Shown here piece by piece: positions 35,324-46,600 of a stretch of 64,000 nucleotides of DNA. Source of the stretch: Podarcis raffonei (lineage: Eukaryota > Chordata > Lepidosauria > Squamata > Lacertidae). The notes under the pieces are model-generated. The model did not search any database. It worked only from the letters and a program-made list of their open reading frames with translations, and had not been told where the DNA came from. The stretch is from positions 48,176,001 to 48,240,000 of the forward strand of contig NC_070614.1 in assembly GCF_027172205.1 (NCBI RefSeq), given 5' to 3'. Numbering within the stretch: position 1 is the stretch's first letter; each line of letters opens with the position of its first letter. Made by a program: the position numbers and the translations under genes.

Positions 35324-38300
35324 CATGATAACAAAATTCTACCAGCACATCCTGGCCTTGGCATTTGCTGTAAAAGTGATAAATGAGAATCCCAACATCT
35401 TGCCCAATGTCACACTGGGGTTCCACATCTATGACAGCTATTATGATGCAAGGATTACTTATCGTAACGCTCTGAACCTGCTCTTTAAAATGCATAGATT
35501 TGCTCCGAGCTACAAATGTGACTCGCAGAAAAACCTCATAGCCATAATCGGAGGACTTAGCTCTGATACGTCCTTCCATATGGCTGATACCTTAAGCCTC
35601 TACAAGATTCCACAGGTAGGTTTTATGAGTAGGGACATGCATATTTGTCGCACAAATCACACTCTTCCCTCTCCATTCTGAAAATAATTTTGAGACTCAG
35701 AAAGTGAATATGACTGATGTTTAAGCATTACAAGCTGGAATGTATATCAGAAACGTAGATTACTCCTTACCAGTAGAGATTGTTACACCAGTGCAAGTCT
35801 GAGTCAAGCATTCAGCACCTTGGACATTTCCAACACCATGTGCCTCACATCAACTGCAAGAGAAGTTGTCTCTGCAAGGAGCCAGGTTGACCTGAAGACT
35901 TACAAAGCTCACCATAGACTTTACCTCTTTGGAGAGCCTGGATAACTGATTAAAGGGTCCTAATTTATTTTGCACAATTGGACATCTGCAGGGCTAGACA
36001 GGTTCTGTATGTTATTCAACATCTGACTCAGATGGCTATAAGGAGATGTATCCTCCCGCCAATGTAGCTCTGAATTACCAGGAGATGTTGGTAGTTCTCC
36101 TGCCATGAAAATAATACATTTTAAGTTTCCTGCCATGCACTCTCTTGCCCCATTGATAGATCATGTCAAATCATTCTCCTTTGAAGAGACCCCAGAGAGC
36201 CAGCATGTACCCTGGCATCCACAAAACAACCACCACAAACACACACACAACACCTTAAACATGCAAACCACAGGTCTTCCATAGATAAGTATCACCACAA
36301 CTCCAGAAACTGGAAGCATCCTGAAACTTGAAGTATCCATCAAATTAACTGTCTGGAAAACTACCAATTGTGTCAAGAAACATTTCTTGAATGAACAGCC
36401 AAATGCTAAAAGTAATTTTTTATACTTATCTTTATAATGTCTGTTCTTTTGCTGTTAGCTTGCATATGGCTCATTTCCGCCAGAGGAGAATGATATAGAT
36501 CACTTGCTTTCCTTTTACCACATGGTGCCCAATGAAGCTCATCAGTATATGGCAATTATCAGCTTGCTTCAGCATTTTAGATGGACATGGGTTGGACTCT
36601 TTGTTACGGATGATGAAGGAGGAGAAAAATTCCTGCAGGCCCTGGAGCACTTGTTCTACCAGCATGGGATCTGTTCAGCCTTCACACAAAGAATGGAAAA
36701 AGCAGCTCATTCCGATATGTTCATTGAACTTTATGACATACTTGAAAGTTATTATGTGGGTCTCACAAATGACAAAGCCAATGCATTCATTGTCTATGGA
36801 GATTCTCAGACATTGACCTGGCTGAGATGTGTTATATTTCTACGAGATCCTGCAAATAAGGAAAGCACATCATTTAGAAAGGTGTGGATCATGACCACAC
36901 AAATTGATTTTGTATTGCTGAGTTATCAAAAGGTTTGGGGTCTTGAGCTCTTTGAAGGTGCCATTTCCTTCACCATTCACTCAAAAGAGCTTCTCAAGTT
37001 CAATGAATTTCTTCAGATCATAAAACCTTACTGGAACCCAGCAGATGGTTTTCTCAAAGACTTCTGGGAGCAAGCATTTGACTGTACATTTCCAGATCTG
37101 CTGATGCAAGATACTGAAACATGTACAGGGAAGGAAAAGTTAGAGTGTCTTCCCGGGTTTCTGTTTGAAATGGGCATGACTGGCCACAGCTACAGTATCT
37201 ACAATGCTGTCTTTGTTGTGGCTCATTCGTTGCACTCTATTTATTCATACAGATCAAAGTACAGAGCAGGAGACGAAAGGTTTGAACTTCAAGATCTGCA
37301 GCCTTGGCAGGTAACACGTATTTTAATATTTTAATATCATATAAAATTGTATTTTAATTTTTTGCTGGAAGCTGCCCAGAGTGGCTAGGGAAACACAGCC
37401 AGGTGGATGGGGTATAAATTATTATCTGTTGCTGTGTTATAACTTTTCTATCTGCTATATGAAAATAGCACATTGTTTAGAATTGGTCTTCAATATATAT
37501 ATATTTCTTATTTTTCCTTTTTCTCTTTGAATCAGCTCCACTATTTTCTGCAAGGCATTTTATTTAACAACTCAGAAGGAGAAGGAGTGTCCTTTAATGA
37601 TAAAAGGGAAATGAGAGGTGGATTTGACATCAGAAACATGATCACATTCCCAAACAAGTCCTTCCTTCAAATGAAAGTTGGACGAGTTGATCCTGATGCT
37701 CTTGAAGGAGAAGCATTTGTCATTCATGAAGATTTGCTTGTATGGCACAGAGGTTTTAATGAGGTCTGCATCCTTGGAATCCTTCTGTTACTCGCTGTTC
37801 TTATGACGTTTTCTTTAGATGTCGGAAATTCCATTTTGTATAAAACTGTTGTTTCCATTTGATATGGCTAAGGAAAAATGTGGCTGCCTAGCACATTCAA
37901 AATTGATGCCTCTTAGAAATGTCAAGGGGGGAAACACTACATTTTTGTACAGTGGTACTTCTCCTTAAGAACTTAATTCATTCTGGAGGTTCTTAACCTG
38001 AAACTGTTCTTAACCTGAGGTACCACTTTAGCTAATGGGGCCTCCCGCAGCCACCATTCAATTTATGTTTTCATCCTGAAGCAAAGATCATAACCTGAGG
38101 TACTATTTCTGGGTTAGCAGAGGCTGTAACCTGAAGCGTCTGTAACCTGAAGCGTTTGTAACCTGAGGTACCACTGTATATCTTCCATATACATAAAGCA
38201 AAGCATTGGAGTAGACGCCCATTCGGTAACTTCTTTTTATAATGTATGGAGACAAAAACTCAGTAATAGAACACATAAAGCTTGCAAAAGGTCTCAGATT

Positions 38301-40563
38301 CAATCAATTGCATCTCCAGACAGGGTTAAAACGAAGTGAGCTGTTTTTCAATTGTTTTGCAGCATTTTGCAAAACCAACTTTGCATTTTGTTGAGCCCTA
38401 AAACTGTGTGGCTGACCTGCGAAACCAAGGGCCCTACAGTCACCCCCAATCAACTAATACAAAATTTTGGCACAGGTCTGGTGTGAATTGAACAATGTTT
38501 GAATTGGGGTGACCCGTATAGCACCATTTTGGGGAACTCAGACACTATTTTGGGACACCTCGGAATGTGGGGTTTTTTAATGATTGTAAACTTCGCAATA
38601 GGTTTGGAGGGGATCCCAAATAATGTGACTCATAGTTAATGCAGCTGCATAACGCAACTTTTTATATTAAACCTTTGTTTGCTGTGTAGTGAACTTCATT
38701 AATAGAAGTCAAATAAGCAATTAGCTTCTCCGATCTCCTTAACTGCTTTTCTGCTATGGATAGGTGATTCCCCTTTCTCTGTGTAATGACCACTGCCACC
38801 CTGGGAATCAGAAGAAAAAGAAAGAAGGGGAAAAGTTTTGCTGCTATGGTTGTGCTCCATGTCCAGAAGGGGAAATTTCAAACCAGGATGGTGAGTTATG
38901 TAGCACTCATATTTGTCATCCTGTGAGGAAACTGGTAAGGCTAGATGGTAGCATTTGAGGGAGTTCTTTTAGTGCAAAAAGGAGTAAGGAGCGACATGAT
39001 AAAAAAATTGACAAAATTGTTCAATGCATTGGAAAATAGGGTAAACATAATACAAGATCTTAGGGACATCAGATGAAAGTGAGTGTCGGATGATTCAAAA
39101 CAGGTAAAAGAAAACTAACATCTTCATGAATTACAGGATTAATCTATGGAATTTGTTCCCTCAAGAGGCAATGGTGGGCACAGCTTTTGAAGCCTTCAAA
39201 GGAGGATTAGACAAACTCATGGAGAATATTAATGGCTATGATCTCTGATGGCTTTGCTGTGCCTCCATGGACAGAAGCTGAATTCTTCCAAATACAAGTT
39301 GCTGAGAAGTGTGGGGATCGTGGGAGACTTCTGTTTCACTCAGGTCCTGCTTGCAGGCTTCCCATAGGTATCTGGTTGGCCACTGTGAAATCAGGAAGCT
39401 GAATGAGATGGGTGATTGGCCAGATCCAGCTGGCTCTTATGTTCTTATATGAAAGAGGAAATAAATTAGAAGGCAAAATACTGTTGAAAAGTAAGAAGTG
39501 AATAAGTATAATGGCTTTCAGAATAAGTGAAATAAAGGATTTATATCTGAACACTAAAACACATGGAAATAATAGGTTTAATTTCATGTCAGTGAAGCAT
39601 TCACATAGAAGACAAAGTACTGTTGAATCAATACTGAAATTTGACCTTGTTTATTTTTCAGATATGAATGACTGCTTCAGATGCCCAAAAGCTCAGTATC
39701 CAACCAAGAACAAAACTGCCTGCATTGAGAAAACAATGACCTTCCTTTCTTACGAAGAACCTTTGGGGATCACTTTAGCATCAGTTGCCCTTTCTTTCTT
39801 CCTCCTCACAGCTTTGGTGTTAGGAATATTCATTAAGTACGGAGACACTCCCATAGTCAAAGCGAACAACCGGGACCTCACCTGCTCTCTCCTTGTCTCT
39901 CTCCTGCTCTGCTTCCTTTCTTCATTTTTATTTCTGGGTGAACCTAGCACAGTCTCCTGCCTCCTCCGACAACCAACTTTTGGCGTCATCTTCTCTGTAG
40001 CCGTTTCTTGTGTGTTGGCCAAAACTATCACTGTAGTTCTAGCTTTCTTGGCCACCAAGCCAGGGTCCAGCATGAGAAAGTGGATAAGAAAAAGACTGAC
40101 AAATTCCATTGTATTTTCCTGTTCTCTTATTCAAACAATTATTTGTACTGTGTGGTTAATGACATGTCCACCATTCCCTGATTTGGACGTGCACTCTTTA
40201 ACAGAAGAAATCATTGTGCAATGTAATGAAGGCTCGGTCACCATGTTCTACTGTGTCCTGGGCTACATGGGCCTCCTGGCCATTGCCAGCTTCATTGCCG
40301 CATTTGCGGCCCGCAAGTTACCTGACAGTTTTAATGAAGCCAAATTCATTACATTCAGCATGTTGCTCTTTTGCAGTGTTTGGCTGTCTTTTTTTCCAGC
40401 CTACCTGAGCACAAGTGGAAAATACATGGTGGCTGTGGAGATCTTCTCCATCTTGGCCTCCAGTGCTGGCTTATTGGGCTGCATCTTTGCCCCTAAATGC
40501 TACATCATTATTCTGAGGCCAGAACTGAACAACAGGGAACAACTTATAAGAAAAAAGAATTAA
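35324..40563 (+). CDS. V2R-C: exons 2-6 of a vomeronasal type-2 receptor, exon 1 missing (probable pseudogene)
   Basis: Exons: 35324-35615 (292), 36459-37310 (852), 37536-37763 (228), 38764-38890 (127), 39662-40563 (902). All are open and have the same phases as V2R-A, of which this is the inverted copy. Exon 6 differs from A at 7 of about 300 residues and exon 3 at about 5 of 284. No exon 1 with a signal peptide exists between the duplication breakpoint (about 35027) and exon 2; the sequence there joins intron 3 of B'. Without a signal peptide exon the protein could not enter the membrane normally, unless an unrecognised upstream exon is used. Two changes fall at positions constant in the other copies: HFGWTW is HFRWTW (codon 36579-36581) and KYRDTP is KYGDTP (39841-39843), which suggests relaxed constraint. 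Domains otherwise as in V2R-A. Confidence 0.9.
37950..38176 (+). mobile_element. pogo/Tigger-like MITE in V2R-C intron 4 (mirror copy)
   Basis: Counterpart of the MITE in V2R-A: begins cagtggtacttctcctta and ends cctgaggtaccactg between TA dinucleotides. Absent from the matching part of V2R-D intron 4. Confidence 0.75.
38985..39455. repeat. CR1/L2-like interspersed repeat in V2R-C intron 5
   Basis: Mirror of the copy in V2R-A intron 5; includes ggtcctgcttgcaggcttcc and tggttggccactgtgaaatc. Confidence 0.55.
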
Positions 40564-40620
40564 ACCATCCCCCCACACTCTGGTAAATATTAAATGTGTT
40601 ATAGGTAAGAGTTGAAAACC

Positions 40621-40623
<3 letters not shown>

Positions 40624-40663
<40 letters not shown>
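40624..40663. repeat. CT microsatellite just 3' of the V2R-C stop
   Basis: Counterpart of the GA tract 3' of V2R-A; it was lost from V2R-D with the deletion at its C-terminus. Confidence 0.9.
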
Positions 40664-40667
<4 letters not shown>

Positions 40668-41149
40668 GAAGCATAAGTACTTTTTGCCATTTGTTTAATT
40701 TTATTTTATACATGCAAGTCCCAGTATCCAAAAGTTTTTATACGAAAATTCACTTACTCTAACGTGGGTAATTAGTACCCAAACCTTGTTGTATACACCA
40801 CAGATTCAGATAGCCAAACCGTTGGAACTGTGTTTAATACTGTAAACAAATAAGCAGAGTTTCTTCATTGTTTGCCTTTTACAAGTCTTTAGAGGGTTTT
40901 CCTGGGTTTTTTACTCTTTGGGGCATCAAAATTTTGAGGCTGAGAACACATTGGAAATATTTCCATAGGAATTAATGGAAATGGTTGACTTGTTATTCAA
41001 ATGGCCACCTAACAAATGATTTTCTAGGAATGCATTGTGTTCGGATAGTGATATTTCTGAGGATACAAATGAAATAGCTCAGGAATGTTAAGTACCACAG
41101 TTGTGTGTGTGTATTTGGCTTTAGTCTAGTTCAAAGTTACCCTTTAAGT

Positions 41150-41420
41150 TACTTTTTTTTATTAAAAAAAACATTCTTAATTGTTTTTCTTCCAACATGA
41201 AACCCTTTGTAATTTCAGGCAGCAAATTCTTTTCTTCTTTGTATGTTTTATTATTGAGTTAGACTATCACATAGCTATATCCAAATTTTTTTATTGCCAA
41301 TTGTGACAGTTTATTCTCTCCCCCCTTTTTTTCTTTAAAAGCTAATTTCTTTTTCTTTTGTTTTGTTTTTATGTATCTTTTTCATGTTACTAAAGTTTAA
41401 TAAAAAAATTTTTTTGAAAA
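41150..41420 (+). mobile_element. L1 3'-UTR-like remnant, 3' of V2R-C
   Basis: Mirror of the copy 3' of V2R-A, with agttagactatcacatagct and gttactaaagtttaataaaa. Confidence 0.45.
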
Positions 41421-41937
41421 AGACAAACACATTTTGGAATGTGAATTATTTATTTTAGAAGCCAAACTTATTCAACCTTTTTGCTCAAAGTTTGCTCTGA
41501 CATTTTGCCGGATGTACGGCAGCCCTATTGCACCACCACTGGCAGCCCCACAACTTTAAAAAGGTGTGACATGTCAGCTATAAAGGACTCCCCTTGGAAC
41601 AAAAACTTTTAAAATGTTATTAAATTACCCTACAATGACCAAAATCACTATGATTTGTTCACCAGGTCAGAACTCCAGAGGCATTTCAGAAGGCACCAGA
41701 AGGCACCAGAAAACAGCCAATAAACGGCTTTGAAAGTGATTTTTTAAATATTTATTTAGGTATGTTATTGTTTAGACTTTCTTAGAGTATTTTTTTATTT
41801 CAAACTTTACAGAGAGAGGCTATAGAACCCAGCCTCTTGGATAATGGTGTTGCTCCATGTGAATCTCCCCTCCCCCCCATCTCTCCCACTTCCTCATTCG
41901 TGATCATCATCACCTCCTCTATGGGTGCCGCTAAGTG

Positions 41938-42016
41938 CTCTCCAGCCTTTTCTCTCCAGTACACACTTTATTGTCTTCCATTGGCACATGGAGATTTGGA
42001 TATACAGTCAAATGCA
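41938..42016 (-). pseudogene. Relic of V2R exon 3, mirror copy upstream of V2R-D
   Basis: Reverse complement of the relic at 3591-3672, duplicated with the inverted segment. Confidence 0.65.
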
Positions 42017-42119
42017 AAGGGTGCGGGGGGGCTGTATATGGCTGTTTCCCCTAGAGCTCAGGCCAGAGAGCTCCAGGCAGACTCTTCCTCATTCTTTGGT
42101 ATGCTACACCCCCACCACT

Positions 42120-42305
42120 GTAAGGCCATAATTCAGGGGTAGAACATCTGCTCTGAATGCAGAAGGCACCAGGTTCAGTCCCTGGCATCCCAGGGTAGGG
42201 TTAGGTGGGACCTTATCTGAGGCCCTGGAGTGTTGCTGCCAACTAAGTAGAAGGAAATACAGAGCTAGAAAGACAGCTAGGTCTGATTCAGTGTAAGGTG
42301 GCTTC
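42120..42305 (+). mobile_element. tRNA-derived SINE (second family), right arm
   Basis: Plus-strand copy, mirror of 3298-3480: taaggccataattcaggggt, B box region ggttcagtccctgg, end gattcagtgtaaggtggctt. Confidence 0.6.
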
Positions 42306-42534
42306 CCCTGTGAAAAAGGCAACCATTCAATAAAATAAATTTAAAAATGAAAAGAAAATAATGAATTAAAAAATATTTCCACCCATTTTGTAGTTGTGTG
42401 GGTAACTGGCTGCTGAGTGAGAGGGCAAATAACGCCTTATTAAGCTGGCCACACGTTCCCTCCTCAGCCTTACAGTTGGAATTCTTTCTTTCTCCTCCGT
42501 TGCGTTTGTATTTAGCAACTCTTAATGACTTAAA

Positions 42535-42806
42535 GGGACACTGGTGGCGCTGTAGTCTAAACCACTGAGCCTAGGGCTTTCCAATTGGAAGGTCGGCAGT
42601 TTGAATCCCCACGATGGCGTATGTTCCCGTTGCTCGGTCCCTGCTCCTGCCAACCTAGCAGTTCGAAAACACGTCAAAGTGCAAGTAGATAAATAGGTAT
42701 CTCTCCGACGGGAAGGTAAATGGAATTTCCGTGCACAGCTCTGGTTTCGCCAGATGCTGCTTAGTCATGCTGGCCACATGACCTGGAAAAACTGTCTGCG
42801 GACAAA
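42535..42806 (+). mobile_element. Sauria-type tRNA SINE (mirror copy)
   Basis: Right-arm counterpart of the SINE upstream of V2R-0, with the head ctggtggcgctgtagtctaa, body caagtagataaataggtatc and the same 3' truncation. Confidence 0.8.
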
Positions 42807-43127
42807 CTAACCCTGTCTTGGTGGGACTGTGTAATTTGACTGAGTTTTTAGCAGCTAAGTTCCAACACAATCAAATCAAGATTATTTGCACAGTTTACAC
42901 AAACACCCTGACTTGACATAATTTCATTTCAGGTTTATTGTTGCAATAGTATAATTTTCCTCTTATGTACGATGCATCTGATTTTTTGCCACAAAATTTT
43001 TGTGGAGAGACACAATACTTGTCAGGTCATGTGGTAAAACGGGCACTGAGTAGTGACCTATCTTTCAACATTTGCTGCTTTGAGTCACAAAACAAAACAT
43101 ATTCACTTTTACTTTCCTGCTGGTCTT

Positions 43128-43640
43128 CACTTACCATGGACGACTTCAAGCTAATTGCCACTTTTTGTGCCACTAAGGAGTAGAACAAGCCCATAGGAAG
43201 ATTTGAGAATAAACACACAACTCAACATGTTAAAAAAAAGAACATCCATTGGAATGCAAATTAAACCTTTTAATAACTTTACAATTATTCAAATCACTAT
43301 AATTTGTTCACCTGGTCGGAACTCCAGAAGCATTTCAGAAGGCACTAGAAAGCTGTCAATGAACAGCTATGAAAGTGGTTATATCTGACGAAACTCTGTA
43401 CAATGAATAGATAGAAGTAGTGGCAAGAGGCAGGGATGACTTTCAATTTTCTTTCTCCCATTTTATATTTTTTTATAGACATGAAATCAGAGTGTGGGAA
43501 ATCTCCCCTATTGGCCAAAGTATGTGGTTATACTGTTCTGATTCTAAAATAAGGTGTGCCTATATCTCTTGTTGTGCTGTATTGACAGAGCCAGGCATCA
43601 TGCACTCTAGTTTGCAGAAGTCATTCTGCAGCTGCTGATG
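43128..43640 (+). promoter_or_regulatory. 5'-flank block upstream of V2R-D
   Basis: Mirror of the V2R-0 flank. The segment at about 43128-43190 (cttaccatggacgacttc, aattgccactttttgtgcca) resembles one at 55578-55640 upstream of V2R-E and a shortened version near 18627 upstream of V2R-B, so it is shared by both subfamilies. Confidence 0.35.
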
Positions 43641-43683
43641 GGCACAAGAGCAACCACGTTTTCAGAGATGCTTGACTACAAGA

Positions 43684-46600
43684 ATGCTGTGGTCGTTCAC
43701 TTTGCTTTTTCTGCTGCCTCCTGTTGTGTGCAAAGCAGCTATGAGGTGCCCTGGGATTGATACATTTCCTGTTCCACATGAGTGCTACCAGTCAGGGAGC
43801 CTCATCATCGGTGGGATAGCTTCTCAGTTCTATTATCCCATCATTGAAGATTTATTCAAGGAAAACCCTTCACAGAATCTGTTTGATGATAATCCACAGT
43901 AAGAGACTCTCCCTCCCCCTTCATTTTTGGGATTAATCCTTCCCAGTACTTTATTTAGTATTGTGCACCCTACTAAACTGGCAGGCGGTAAATGATGGCT
44001 TTGTCCTTTTTGAGAATGAGAATCCTTTCTATTTTGAAAAGCAATATGTAGCTTTCGTATGCTTGGTTTTAATTGCACCAAATGGATGTGTAATAAGGAC
44101 CAACAAGAGGAGGATGGAGATGATACAGCTGTACCTAGTATTGGGGCACAGACTGTTAAATCTTCCTAGAACATACATTGTGAATCCGGGACTGTTTGAG
44201 GGAATTTCTTTGATATGTTGTTGCTTTCCTGGGCTACATGCATAGAATGGTCACCTGTATAGCCAGTTTGAGTACAAAGAGAGAGAGGGGGAGATTGTTG
44301 TTGTCTTTTGAGGGGGGCAGGCAACTGAGATTAAAGGTCAAACAAGACATAATACACAGATGGCACGATGAATGATATATATTTTATTTGGTCTGAGGAG
44401 TTTAATATTTATTATTTTAGAACCACCATAAAAGACAAGGTTAGTTCAGTATGTATCTGTTTGAGACAGAAATGGCACTTTGTTTTGTCTACTTCCTGCA
44501 TTGTAAAATTCTCCTCTGAAATTTTAAACTAACCTCATTTGCAGCATGATAACAAAATTCTACCAGCACATCCTGGCCCTGGCATTTGCTGTAAAAGTGA
44601 TAAATGAGAATCCCAACATCTTGCCCAATGTCACACTGGGTTTCCACATCTACGACAGCTATTATGATGCAAGGATGACCTATCGTAACACTTTGGACCT
44701 GCTCTTTAAAATGCATAGATTTGCTCCAAACTACAAATGTGACTCTCAGAAAAACCTCATAGCCGTAATCGGAGGTCTTACCTCTGATACCTCTTTTCAT
44801 ATGGCTGATACCTTAAGGCTCTACAAAATTCCACAGGTAGGTTTTATGCATGGGGACATGAATTTTTATCTCACAAATCTCACTTTTCTATTACCATTCC
44901 AAAAATGATTTTGAAATTCAGAATGTGAATATGACTGATGCTGAAGCATTACAAGCTAGAATGTCTATCAGAAACATAGATTACTCCTTAACAGTAGAGA
45001 TTGCTAGACCAGTGAAAGCAGAGAGCATTCAGCACCTTGGACACTTCCAACACAACCATCCTGTACCAGCCATCAACTGCAAGTGAAGTTGTCTTTGCAA
45101 GGAGCCAGGACCACCTGAAGACTTACCAAGTTGACCTTAGGCTCTGCCTCCCTGGAGAGCCTGGATGACTGATAAAAGGGCCCTAATTTATCTTGTACTA
45201 TTTGAGTTCTGCAAGTCTGGAGAGCCAGACATTTTTGCACAGTAATCATCATCTGACTCTGAGGACTACAGGGAGATGTATCCTCCAACCAATGTGGCTC
45301 TAAATTAGACAATGGTAGTTCTCTTGCCAAGGAAATAGTCTGTGCTCAAGCAATAGTCTGTCCCCCGCCATGCATTCCATTGCAGCAGTCATAGGTCATG
45401 ACAATTCTCCAACTTAGCAGAGACCCCGGAGAGACTGCCTGGAAGGAGCACAGGGCACCAACATACCAACATACACTGGCATCCACAAAATATCTGCCAC
45501 ACATAAATACAGCACTTTGAGTATGTGAACCACAGTTTTCAACCCATGCCGATCGAAGATAACTGTTATATCTTCCTCTGCTTTGTGCATCTTATACATG
45601 ATTTCCAACAGTTGAACTAGATTAGCATTCTGCTAGTGCACTGAAGAATTTTGCCAGCCTATCTGACATGGGAAAGATATATCTAGGGTTAATCCAACTA
45701 GTGCGGTTTCTCCCAAATCCTAAATTTCCACAGAGTAATTACACAATAGGATTGCACTCTACAAATGAAACAAAGGGACATTTCTGACAAGACATACTTT
45801 ATGAAATAAAATATCCAGAAACTGGAAAATGTCGCCACAACTCTAGAATATTCTGCTGGAAGCATCCTTCAGTTTAACTGTCTGGAAACCACAAAATTGC
45901 TTCAACAAACATTTCTTGAATGAAGACCCACATGCTCAAAATAATTGTTTATACTTAGGTACCCTTATTATGTCTGTTGCTTTTCCTTGTAGCTTGCATA
46001 TGGATCATTTCCCGCAGAGGAGAATGATATAGATCACTTCCTTTCCTTTTACCGCATGGTGCCCAATGAAGCTCATCAGCATATGGCAATTATCAGCTTG
46101 CTTCAGCATTTTGGATGGACGTGGGTTGGACTCTTTGTTACAGATGACAATGGAGGAGAAAATTTCTTGCAGACTATGGAGCCGTTGCTTCACCAACATG
46201 GAATCTGTTCAGCCTTCAAAAGAAGAATGGAAAAAGTAGCTCATTTTGATTTGGTGGCTGAAATTTTCAACATCCTCGATGAATATTATGTGGATGTCAC
46301 AAATGATAAAGCCAATACATTCGTTGTCTATGGAGACTCTCTGACATTGACCTGGCTGAGATCTGTTATATTTCTACGAGATCCTGAAAATAAGAAAAGC
46401 ACATCATTTAGAAAGGTGTGGATCATGACAACACAGATTGATTTCGTATTATTGAGTTTTCAAAAGTCTTGGGATCTTGATCTCTTTCAAGGTGCCATTT
46501 CCTTCACCATTCACTCAAAAGAGCTTCTCAAGTTCCATGAATTTCTTCAGATCATAAAACCTTACTGGAACCCAGCAGATGGTTTTCTCAAGGACTTCTG

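Larger units (their letters stand above)
40564..43683. other. Intergenic between V2R-C and V2R-D
   Basis: Mirror of 1909-5046: CT microsatellite, L1 3' end, V2R exon 3 relic, tRNA-SINE, Sauria SINE and the V2R-D flank. No gene. Confidence 0.8.
35027..45587 (+). repeat. Right arm of the inverted segmental duplication
   Basis: Plus-strand counterpart of bases 1-10589; it carries V2R-C (exons 2-6) and the V2R-D upstream region with exons 1-2. The left side of 35027 is unrelated to the sequence beyond 10589 and instead resembles intron 3 of a subfamily II gene. Past 45587 the segment continues as V2R-D intron 2, whose mirror partner would be off the window. Confidence 0.95.

Noticed and set aside
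43672-43683. Upstream TTG-initiated extensions of exon 1 in V2R-D, V2R-0, V2R-A and V2R-E
   Set aside because: TTG is not a plausible animal start, and the conserved ATG begins a proper signal peptide.
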